A stretch of DNA of 12,182 nt, taken from Solidesulfovibrio magneticus. GTDB lineage: Bacteria > Desulfobacterota > Desulfovibrionia > Desulfovibrionales > Desulfovibrionaceae. Both the position numbers and the translations under genes were made by a program. The notes beneath the pieces were generated by a model. It saw nothing but the letters and a program-made list of their open reading frames with translations, did no database searches and had not been told where the DNA came from. Of this stretch, positions 6,492 to 12,182 are shown piece by piece. The stretch lies in the NCBI GenBank assembly GCA_002482565.1, contig DLGG01000168.1:20801-32982 (forward strand). Direction: 5' to 3'. Numbering within the stretch: the first letter of the stretch is position 1; each line of letters starts with the position of its first letter.

Positions 6492-6503
6492 CGTCTGCTC
6501 CCT

Positions 6504-6520
6504 ACCCCGGAAGCCGGGGT
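6504..6520. other. Small hairpin between HerA-like and transglycosylase genes
   Basis: Arms ACCCCGG and CCGGGGT form a 7-bp stem around AAG. On the plus strand it runs into TTTT, but no plus-strand gene needs a terminator here. On the minus (coding) strand no T-run follows. It could modulate read-through or RNA processing between the two minus-strand genes. Confidence 0.35.
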
Positions 6521-6536
6521 TTTACAAGGAAGGCGA

Positions 6537-8138
6537 TCAGCGAACCTGCCGCCGCCACCGGTCCAGGGTGTCGGCGATAAACCCCTTGTCGTTACACGGC
6601 GCGCTCCAGACCTCGGAAAAACGGGCCGTGTCGCTTTGCGGCCGTTCTTCGGCGGTCAGGTCGCGCAGCCGGATGCGCATGGGCACGGGCACGCCCTCGC
6701 CCACGGCCACGGCTTCCTGGGTGCGTAGGGCCGGCAGGGCCGCCAGCAGGCCGGCGGCGTTTTCCGGCATGGCCCGGCGCACGAAGAGCTGGTCCTGCTC
6801 GTTGCTCATGCGCAGGGCGAAAAGCGTGTTGACCTGGGACAGCACGGTTTCGGAGATCTCCGAGGGCCGCTGGGTGACCAGCCCCAGGGACACGCCGTAC
6901 TTGCGGCCCTCCTTGGCGATGCGCGACAGCGCCCGGCGGGTGGGGGCAAAGGCGGTCGCGCCGTCGCGGGGCACGTAGCGATGGGCCTCCTCGCACACGA
7001 GCAGCACCGGCACGCCCTGGCCGCGCCGGGTCCACAGGGCGAAGTCGAAGATGAGCCGGCACAGCACCGAGACGACCACGTCCACGATCTCGGCCGGCAC
7101 GCCGGCCAGGTTGAAGATGGTCATGGGCCGGCCGCCGCCCGGCAGGCGCAAGTAGCGTGAGAGCAGCTCGCCCATGACGTCCTCGATGGTCAGCTGGCCG
7201 AACATGAAGGCGAACCGCCGGTCCCGGCGCAGGGCGTCGATGCGGGTGGTCAGGCGCAGATAGGGAATGGAGCTTTCGGGTTTGTCGAGCTTGCCCATGC
7301 CGACCTTGAGCAGTTCGGCCACCCGGGCCAGGCGGTAGGGAACCGGCGTGTCGATGGTCAGCCCGGCCTCGTCCCCGCCGCTGCCTGGGCCGGCCCCGGC
7401 CCCGCCGCGCAGATATTCGGCCTTGGCCGTCATCACGCAGTCCTTGAGGATGTTGGCCTCGACCTCGCGGTAGGGCTGGCCGGCGCTGCAAAAGACCTGG
7501 GTCAGCTCCTCGAAGTCCAGCAGCCAGTACGGCAGCGACAGGGTGTCCGGGGTGACGAGCTCGGCCATGTCGCCAAAGGCGGCGGCGTATTCGTCGTGGG
7601 GGTCCAAAAGCACGATATGGCCGTCGCGGTGGGCGGTCAGCACCGAGCGCAACAGCACGGCCACGGTGCAGGACTTGCCCGAGCCGGTGGTGCCCAGGAC
7701 GGCGAAATGCTTGCCGAGAAAATCGTCCACCACCACATAGGCCGGCACGTCCGGGTCCTGGTGCAAGGCCCCCACGGCCACGCTCGACTTGGTCGGCTTG
7801 GCGTAGATGCGGGCCAGATCGGCGCTCTCGGCCAGACGCACCGCGGCGCCCAGGCGCGGGCTGTGGGACACGCCGCGCTGGAAGCTGAACGCCTCGGTCT
7901 CCGGCCCGGGGCTTTCGCCGAGCAGGGCCAATTGGGCCAGATGGCGGTCATGGGGCGAGGCCGCCTCTCCCGGGGCCGGGGTGGAGAGACTTTGCACCAG
8001 CCCAAAGACCATGGAGCGCGGCGAAGGGATGACGGCCATGGCCCCCACGGCCACGTCGCCGTAGGCTTCGGGGGAAAGCACCACCGTGGCCTGCGCCCCT
8101 TCCACGGCCGACACGTAGCCGATGGCCCGTCGTTCCAT
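6537..8138 (-). CDS. HerA-like ATPase (DUF87 / FtsK-HerA superfamily)
   Basis: This 533-residue P-loop ATPase is of HerA type. The N-terminal ~100 residues look like the beta-rich HAS-barrel (IGYVSAVEGAQATVVL). The ATPase core has Walker A GTTGSGKS (149-156), the DPHDEYAAAF segment (179-188) typical of HerA, Walker B VLLVCEEAH (378-386) and the TQRP motif (422-425). HerA proteins form hexameric rings that translocate DNA, classically with the nuclease NurA in end resection; some bacterial versions pair with Sir2 or other effectors in phage defence. No NurA, Sir2 or nuclease gene is adjacent, so the partner is unknown. A Gly-rich insert (245-259) is probably a flexible loop. ATG 8138 has GGGAG a few bases upstream. 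Its 5' leader holds three hairpins. Composition matches the chromosome, arguing against recent transfer. Confidence 0.88.
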   Translation of the reverse strand: MERRAIGYVSAVEGAQATVVLSPEAYGDVAVGAMAVIPSPRSMVFGLVQSLSTPAPGEAASPHDRHLAQLALLGESPGPETEAFSFQRGVSHSPRLGAAVRLAESADLARIYAKPTKSSVAVGALHQDPDVPAYVVVDDFLGKHFAVLGTTGSGKSCTVAVLLRSVLTAHRDGHIVLLDPHDEYAAAFGDMAELVTPDTLSLPYWLLDFEELTQVFCSAGQPYREVEANILKDCVMTAKAEYLRGGAGAGPGSGGDEAGLTIDTPVPYRLARVAELLKVGMGKLDKPESSIPYLRLTTRIDALRRDRRFAFMFGQLTIEDVMGELLSRYLRLPGGGRPMTIFNLAGVPAEIVDVVVSVLCRLIFDFALWTRRGQGVPVLLVCEEAHRYVPRDGATAFAPTRRALSRIAKEGRKYGVSLGLVTQRPSEISETVLSQVNTLFALRMSNEQDQLFVRRAMPENAAGLLAALPALRTQEAVAVGEGVPVPMRIRLRDLTAEERPQSDTARFSEVWSAPCNDKGFIADTLDRWRRQVR

Positions 8139-8169
8139 AATGATCTCCCTTGCCCCATTGCGCGAGGGT

Positions 8170-8194
8170 CCGGGAGGGGGTCACCCCCTCCCGG
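8170..8194. repeat. Perfect 11-bp inverted repeat in HerA-like leader
   Basis: Arms CCGGGAGGGGG and CCCCCTCCCGG pair completely around TCA. It lies about 31 nt upstream of the HerA-like start codon, on the 5' side of the ribosome site. It has no flanking T-run, so a terminator role is doubtful; an attenuating or RNA-stabilising hairpin is possible. Confidence 0.6.
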
Positions 8195-8215
8195 CCGTCG
8201 AAGCAACGGTGTTTC

Positions 8216-8235
8216 CCGTCAAACTTCATTGACGG
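8216..8235. repeat. 7-bp inverted repeat in HerA-like leader
   Basis: CCGTCAA (8216-8222) and TTGACGG (8229-8235) flank a 6-nt loop. It could be an RNA hairpin or a short operator. Nothing else supports either role. Confidence 0.35.
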
Positions 8236-8292
8236 CTTTCCGGCCGACAAAGAGCCAACTCTCGCCGAAGCCCCTTTCAACCGTTCTCCAAG

Positions 8293-8335
8293 TGGGGGGT
8301 CTGGGGGCCTCAGGCCCCCAGCCGCCGGAGGCCTC
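8293..8335 (-). repeat. 43-bp dispersed hairpin repeat, inverted copy
   Basis: This is identical, in reverse complement, to 4233-4275. It begins 23 nt past the stop of the antiporter gene and is in the same sense as that gene, mirroring the arrangement behind the VOC gene. The purine-rich lead-in on the minus strand (8336-8358) is also shared in character though not in sequence. Confidence 0.85.
8301..8321 (-). terminator. Hairpin downstream of cation antiporter gene
   Basis: A perfect 9-bp stem within the 43-bp repeat, with the same arms as at 4247-4267. Its place 37 nt after the antiporter stop suits a transcription end or RNA 3' barrier. The lack of a T-run keeps the terminator call tentative. 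Confidence 0.5.
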
Positions 8336-8358
8336 CCCCTCTTTTCATCTCACCTAAC

Positions 8359-9936
8359 TCACCCCGGCAGGGTGCAGGCTTCCATGGCGTGGCGGGCCAG
8401 GCCGGCTCCGGCGCGTTCGTACATGTTGAAGACGGCGCACACCCCAAGGGCGGCCAGCTCCTCGACTTCCTCGGGGTAGCGGGCCACGGCGGCCACGTGG
8501 CCGGTGAAGCCCAGGTTTCGCAGTTGGCGGGCGGCGAACATGTTGCCGTGGTGGTTGGGCATGGCCAGGATGACCATTTCGCAGGCGTGGCCGTTGCGCA
8601 GTTTGAGCCAGAATTCGGTGTCGCAGGCGTCGCCCACGATGACGTTGCGCCCTTGTTCCCGGTTGCGGTCGGCCCGGGCCGGCACGTGTTCCACGCCCAG
8701 GACCGAATCGCCGTAGCTCTGGCGCAGTTCGTCGTAGGCTCCCATGCCGATGCGGCCCATGCCGAGGATGACGGCCCGGGTGGCGCCGAGGTCGATGGCG
8801 ACTTCGTGGGGATGGGGTTTTCGGGGTTCGAAGCGGCGCAGCCAGCCGACCATGGCCCGGTAGACGGCCTCGGACCGGGCGCTAAGGGGCGCGCCGATAA
8901 GGAAGCTTAGGCTCACGGCCATGGCGATGACCAGGAGCCAGTCCGGGGACAGCGCGCCTTTGCGGGAAGCGATGGCCGCGACGATGAGGCCGAATTCCGA
9001 ATAGTTGGTCAGGGTCAGGGCGGTAAAGAGGCTGGTGCGCGGCCGCAGGCCGAAGCGGCTGACGACCAGATGGTAGATGCCGGTCTTAAAGGGCAGCAGC
9101 AGGCACAGGAACAGGGCGGCGGCCAGCATTTCGCCGTTTGGCAGGCCCTTCATGCCCACGGACAGGAAAAAGCCCACCAGCATGAGTTCCTTGAAGCCGA
9201 ACAGCGCCTTGGACAGTTCCGAGGCCCGGGGATGGCCGGCCACCAAAACGCCCATGACCAGCGCGCCGAGGTCGGGCTTCAAGTGCACGAGGTTAAATCC
9301 TTCCGCGCCCACGCCCAGGGCGTAGAACAGGCCGCACAGGATGAAGAGTTCGCCCCGGCCGGACTTGTCCATGAGCCAGAAAAAGGCCGGCCGTAAAAAA
9401 GGCAGGGCCAGCACGGCCACGGCCCAGACCGACGGGATCTTGCCTTCGGAGATGGCCAGGTAGAGCACGGCAAACAGGTCCTGCATGATGAGGATGCCGA
9501 TGGCCACCACGCCGTAGAAGGCCGACATGTCGCCTTTTTCTTCCAGGGCCTTGACCGCGAAGACGGTGCTTGAAAACGACAGGGCAAAGCCGAGCATGAG
9601 CAGGATGGGCCAGTCCAGGGCCAAAAGCGGGCTGACGCCGAGCTGTTTGACGGCCAGGAGCATGGCGAAGGTGAAGCTCGTGGACAGGACCATCTGGGCG
9701 GTGGAGCTGGCCCAGATGATGGGCTTGAGCAGTCCCCGGACGTCGAGTTTGAGGCCGATGGAAAAAAGCAGCAACGTGATGCCGAGGTCGGCCGCCGCGT
9801 CGAGTCCGGGCGGGCGGGTCAGGCCCAGGAAGTTGTAGGCGAATCCGGCGGCCAGGAAGCCGACCATGGGCGGCAGGCCGACCCGGGACAGGACCATGCC
9901 GAAGGCAAAGGCGAAGCTAACGAGAATGACCAGCAT
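8359..9936 (-). CDS. CPA2 cation:proton antiporter with RCK domain (KefB/YbaL-like)
   Basis: This 525-residue inner-membrane protein has about 12 hydrophobic segments over residues 1-365, followed by a cytoplasmic TrkA-N/RCK domain from about 386. Membrane-domain signatures include FSSTVFAVKALEEKGD (121-136) and ILIMQDLFAV (148-157), typical of Na+/H+ exchanger-type CPA2 proteins. The RCK domain has the nucleotide-binding GMGRIG (392-397) and the acidic strand end VLGVEH (412-417). It probably exchanges K+ or Na+ for H+ under nucleotide control; it is not assigned to KefB or KefC because the glutathione-gating residues cannot be checked here. I start at ATG 9936, which has GGGGA eight bases upstream and begins directly with the first helix. 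An ATG at 10014 would add 26 Pro/Ala-rich residues with no ribosome site. It lies downstream of otsA on the same strand, separated by 156 nt. Confidence 0.88.
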   Translation of the reverse strand: MLVILVSFAFAFGMVLSRVGLPPMVGFLAAGFAYNFLGLTRPPGLDAAADLGITLLLFSIGLKLDVRGLLKPIIWASSTAQMVLSTSFTFAMLLAVKQLGVSPLLALDWPILLMLGFALSFSSTVFAVKALEEKGDMSAFYGVVAIGILIMQDLFAVLYLAISEGKIPSVWAVAVLALPFLRPAFFWLMDKSGRGELFILCGLFYALGVGAEGFNLVHLKPDLGALVMGVLVAGHPRASELSKALFGFKELMLVGFFLSVGMKGLPNGEMLAAALFLCLLLPFKTGIYHLVVSRFGLRPRTSLFTALTLTNYSEFGLIVAAIASRKGALSPDWLLVIAMAVSLSFLIGAPLSARSEAVYRAMVGWLRRFEPRKPHPHEVAIDLGATRAVILGMGRIGMGAYDELRQSYGDSVLGVEHVPARADRNREQGRNVIVGDACDTEFWLKLRNGHACEMVILAMPNHHGNMFAARQLRNLGFTGHVAAVARYPEEVEELAALGVCAVFNMYERAGAGLARHAMEACTLPG

Positions 9937-10023
9937 CCGAGACGTCCCCGTGTGTTGCGGTTGCGGCGGCGCGTGCGGCGGGGCCGAGGCGACCCTGGCT
10001 GTGAGGCGCGCCATGGCGAAAGA

Positions 10024-10061
10024 GGGCTTTTCTTTCTTTTTTGAAAGGAAAGATCAAGCCC
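10024..10061 (-). terminator. Possible stem-loop after otsA
   Basis: GGGCTT (10024-10029) pairs with AAGCCC (10056-10061), and inside it TCTTTC (10031-10036) pairs with GAAAGA (10048-10053). It lies about 30 nt past the otsA stop and upstream of the antiporter gene. The T-rich run is on the plus strand, so on the otsA strand it lacks a clean U-tail. It may weaken read-through, or be chance in a pyrimidine-rich stretch. Confidence 0.3.
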
Positions 10062-10092
10062 CGGGGACGCTAGGGCCTGGTCGGCCTCGGGC

Positions 10093-11622
10093 TCAGGCGA
10101 CGTGGTCCGTCGTGTCCCAGGGCGGCCCCTGGCCGGCCTCGGGGTCGGCCTCGGGATCGGCCCAATCCCCCAGGCCCTGGCGGGGGAAGTCGCCCAAGTG
10201 GGTGGAAAAGGCCGCGTCCAGAAAGGCGTCCACCCATTGGAAGATGTCGTGGCGGCGGATGATGGCCCGAATGGCCCGCATCCGCCGCCGCCGTTGGCCC
10301 GGGGCCATGGCCGCGCCGTCGCGGATGGCCTCGGCCACGCCCACGACGTCGAAGGGATTGACCATGACCGCGTGGCGGTGCAGCTCCATGGCCGCGCCGG
10401 CGAATTCGCTCAGGCACAGGATGCCGGTCTCGGCCACGTTGCAGGCGGCGTATTCCTTGGCCACCAGGTTCATGCCGTCGCGAAGCGGCGTGACCAGGGC
10501 CATGTCGCTGGCCGCGTAATAGGCGATCAGTTCGTCGTGGGGCAGGTTGCGGTAGACAAAATGCACCGGAGCCCAGCCCGGCTGGGACCAGCGGCCGTTT
10601 ATTTCGCCCACCATCCGCTCGATGTCCTCCTTCATGGCCCGGTACTGGGGCACTTCCTCGCGGCTGGGGACCAGCACCTGGATCAGGCAGACCTTGCCGC
10701 GCAGTTCCGGGTAGCTGGTGAGCGCCGTTTGCAAGGCGTCCAGGCGTTGGGGCACGCCCTTGGTGTAGTCGAGCCGATCGGCCCCAAAAAGCAGGAAGCG
10801 ATTGTCGAAGGCCTGGCGGATGTCCTTGGCCGTTTGCCGCACGCCCGGGTCGCGGGCCCGGTCGGCAAAGGCGGCGAAGTCGATGCTGATGGGGAAAACG
10901 CCCAGCCGGGTGGTTTCGCCGGCCAGGGTGAGGGTGACGATCTCGCCGCGTCCCTTGCGCGCCGCGCCCGGATGCAGGCGTTTGACGACGTCGAAGAAGT
11001 TGCGCCGGTCGCGCAGGGTCTGAAAGCCGATGAGGTCGTAGTCGAGCAGGGCGTCGACGAGCTCGCGCCGCCAGGGAATCTTGAGGAAGATGTCGGCCGG
11101 CGGGAAGGGGATGTGCAGGAAAAAGCCCAGGCGCGGGGAGCGGCCCTTGGCCTTGAGCAGGCGGGCCACGAGCATGAGGTGGTAGTCGTGGACCCAGACG
11201 AGGTCGTTGTCCGAGGCGGCGGCGGCCGCCGCCTCGGCGAAGGTGGCGTTGGCCGTGCGGTAGGCTTCCCAATAGGCGGGCAGGAAGTTGCAGGGCATCT
11301 GGAATTCGTGGAACAGCGGCCAGAGGATCTCGTTGGAAAAGCCCCGGTAAAATCCCTCCACCTCGGCCTCGGTCAGGGAGACCGGACGCAGGAAGTAGCC
11401 GGCCTGGCGGGAAAAGCTCCGGCAAAGGCCGGCCACGCCCTTTTCGGTGGAGCCCGGCCAGCCGATCCAGGCCCCGCCCCGGTTGCCCAGCACCGGGGCC
11501 AGGGCCGTCACCAGCCCGCCGGCCCCCTGGCTGGCGGTGAGTTCGCCGTCCGGGCCGCGCCCGATGGCGATGGGCAGGCGGTTGGACAAGACGATGAACC
11601 GGCGTTTCTTGTTACTCGTCAT
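10093..11622 (-). CDS. otsA: Trehalose-6-phosphate synthase (GT20)
   Basis: This 509-residue cytoplasmic glycosyltransferase joins UDP-glucose (or another NDP-glucose) to glucose-6-phosphate, forming trehalose-6-phosphate. GT20 signatures are in order: LSNRLPIAI (12-20), GGLVTAL (35-41), VWVHDYHLM (142-150), FFLHIPFPP (167-175), DRLDYTKGV (282-290) and PLRDGMNLVAKE (379-390). Length is slightly above the usual ~470 because of a disordered acidic tail (about 477-509, with the ADPEADPEAG repeat). A six-Ala run (131-136) lies before HDYHL. The frame is open further upstream, but ATG 11622 is chosen because GGGAG (11628-11632) precedes it and homology starts right after. It overlaps the end of otsB by 11 nt, so the two are translationally coupled and make trehalose together, commonly for osmotic or desiccation protection. 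Confidence 0.95.
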   Translation of the reverse strand: MTSNKKRRFIVLSNRLPIAIGRGPDGELTASQGAGGLVTALAPVLGNRGGAWIGWPGSTEKGVAGLCRSFSRQAGYFLRPVSLTEAEVEGFYRGFSNEILWPLFHEFQMPCNFLPAYWEAYRTANATFAEAAAAAASDNDLVWVHDYHLMLVARLLKAKGRSPRLGFFLHIPFPPADIFLKIPWRRELVDALLDYDLIGFQTLRDRRNFFDVVKRLHPGAARKGRGEIVTLTLAGETTRLGVFPISIDFAAFADRARDPGVRQTAKDIRQAFDNRFLLFGADRLDYTKGVPQRLDALQTALTSYPELRGKVCLIQVLVPSREEVPQYRAMKEDIERMVGEINGRWSQPGWAPVHFVYRNLPHDELIAYYAASDMALVTPLRDGMNLVAKEYAACNVAETGILCLSEFAGAAMELHRHAVMVNPFDVVGVAEAIRDGAAMAPGQRRRRMRAIRAIIRRHDIFQWVDAFLDAAFSTHLGDFPRQGLGDWADPEADPEAGQGPPWDTTDHVA

Positions 11623-12182
11623 GGTTGCTCCCGGGTTGCGGTTGTCGAGGCGCGGCCGCCCCGGCCCAGGCGGCAAGGAACCGCAGCAGTTCCTCGGGCG
11701 GGGTGAGCGCGTAACGCGCGGCGCTTGGCCGGTCGTGACGGCCGGCCAGCACGCCGACGCCGCCTGGGCCAAGGGCCTGGAAGGCGTCCTCGTCGGTCAG
11801 ATCGTCGCCGACATAAACCAGGGTCGAATGGGGATTGTCCCGGGCCATGGCCGTCACGGCCAGTCCCTTGTGGAAACCGGGCAGGCGCAGTTCCAGGCCG
11901 CCGTCAAAGGGATGCAGGGCCAAGCCCGACTGCCGGGCCAGCTCGGCCCAGGCCGGGCCGACGCGTGCTTCCAAAGCCTGGCGGGCCTGGGCAGGCAGCC
12001 CCCGCCAATGCAGGGCCAGACCGGCGGGCTTGGACTCCAACGCCTCCCCCCCGGCCGCCGACAGGGCCAGGGCCATGGCCCGGTCCAGGGCGGCCAGCGT
12101 CTCCGGGGCCGTCGCCGGGCCCAGGGGGGAAGGCTGGCCGGGCACGAGCCGCTCGGCTCCGTGGCAGCCCCAGACCGCCGAG
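11612..12182 (-). CDS. otsB: Trehalose-6-phosphate phosphatase, 5' part cut by window edge
   Basis: The C-terminal 189 residues of a HAD-superfamily trehalose-6-phosphatase are visible; the frame stays open to base 12182, so the start and the nucleophile motif DxDGT are outside the window. The GTG at 12145 is not a real start, because coding upstream of it reads VWGCHGAERLVPG, which matches the conserved HGAE region of these enzymes. Downstream are FHKGLAV (a variant of the NKG motif) and GDDLTDEDAF, the acidic motif binding Mg2+. The enzyme removes phosphate from trehalose-6-phosphate to give trehalose. The gene ends with TAA at 11612-11614, after the ATG of otsA. A low-complexity tail (APRQPQPGSN) follows the domain. 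Gene order otsB-otsA, with otsB upstream, is coded on one strand. Confidence 0.92.
   Translation of the reverse strand, partial: SAVWGCHGAERLVPGQPSPLGPATAPETLAALDRAMALALSAAGGEALESKPAGLALHWRGLPAQARQALEARVGPAWAELARQSGLALHPFDGGLELRLPGFHKGLAVTAMARDNPHSTLVYVGDDLTDEDAFQALGPGGVGVLAGRHDRPSAARYALTPPEELLRFLAAWAGAAAPRQPQPGSNHDE

Larger units (their letters stand above)
8139..8358 (-). promoter_or_regulatory. Structured intergenic leader upstream of HerA-like gene
   Basis: This 220-nt gap follows the antiporter gene and precedes the HerA-like gene on the minus strand. Three stem-loops are visible: 8301-8321 (in the 43-bp repeat), 8216-8235 (7-bp stem CCGTCAA/TTGACGG with a 6-nt loop) and 8170-8194 (11-bp stem). 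No clear -10/-35 pair was found. I see no small open frame or tRNA in it. Confidence 0.4.

Noticed and set aside
9937..10014. ATG at 10014 as antiporter start, giving a 26-residue N-terminal extension.
   Set aside because: The extension is Pro/Ala-rich with no ribosome site, while ATG 9936 has GGGGA at proper spacing and opens directly on the first membrane helix.
10102..11706. Long plus-strand open frame opposite otsA.
   Set aside because: The opposite strand encodes all GT20 motifs; this frame has shadow-like composition and no recognisable domain.
11623..11772. Upstream extension of the otsA frame to 11772.
   Set aside because: It runs in another frame over the otsB coding region and lacks GT20 homology; ATG 11622 has a strong ribosome site.
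12143..12145. GTG at 12145 as the otsB start codon.
   Set aside because: The frame continues upstream with conserved trehalose-phosphatase sequence (GCHGAE) to the window edge, so the gene is merely truncated by the window.

Overview
The window is high-GC bacterial chromosome carrying housekeeping and stress genes, interrupted near its left end by an AT-rich three-gene block. In one counted 60-nt line, 7141-7200 has 40 G/C, against 20 in 2281-2340. Codon use, the gene mix (peroxiredoxin Q, CPA2 cation antiporter with RCK domain, trehalose OtsBA, HerA-type ATPase, radical SAM protein) and a GC-rich intergenic hairpin repeat would suit a Desulfovibrio/Solidesulfovibrio-type deltaproteobacterium. 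That assignment is inference; no rRNA or marker gene is present.

Layout. (1) 93-1250, minus: a BaiN/YhiN-like flavoprotein, followed by an 82-nt G-free (minus-strand purine-rich) tract with a strong G-quadruplex motif and a window-truncated copy of a dispersed repeat. (2) 1251-3395, plus: an AT-rich island of three tightly packed, unrecognised genes: a 156-aa soluble protein with one CxxC, a 305-aa soluble protein, and a 206-aa protein with four predicted membrane helices. This is the best candidate for an undescribed system. (3) 3373-4214, plus: a DUF309 gene overlapping a VOC/glyoxalase-fold gene by one base. (4) 4291-8138, minus: in transcription order HerA-like ATPase, secreted lytic transglycosylase, peroxiredoxin Q (Bcp) and a radical SAM protein, all closely spaced. 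(5) 8359-9936, minus: a KefB/YbaL-like cation:proton antiporter. (6) 10093-12182, minus: otsA and the 3' part of otsB, which runs off the right edge.

How the genes may work together. OtsB/OtsA make trehalose, and the same-strand antiporter could adjust K+ or H+, so the right end looks like an osmotic or pH stress region. The 4291-8138 set probably forms one transcription unit, with a 4-bp overlap between the transglycosylase and peroxiredoxin genes and a 9-nt gap before the radical SAM gene, but no single pathway links the products. The island genes are spaced like one operon. A soluble-soluble-membrane layout recalls sensor/effector accessory systems, but nothing in the sequence proves a function.

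A 43-bp repeat containing a perfect 9-bp hairpin occurs twice with no mismatch (4233-4275, and inverted at 8293-8335), with a third partial copy at 1-26. Each copy lies shortly after a stop codon in the same sense as the gene it follows. No stretch longer than 300 bases lacks a gene, and I saw no tRNA, rRNA, CRISPR array, integrase or transposase.
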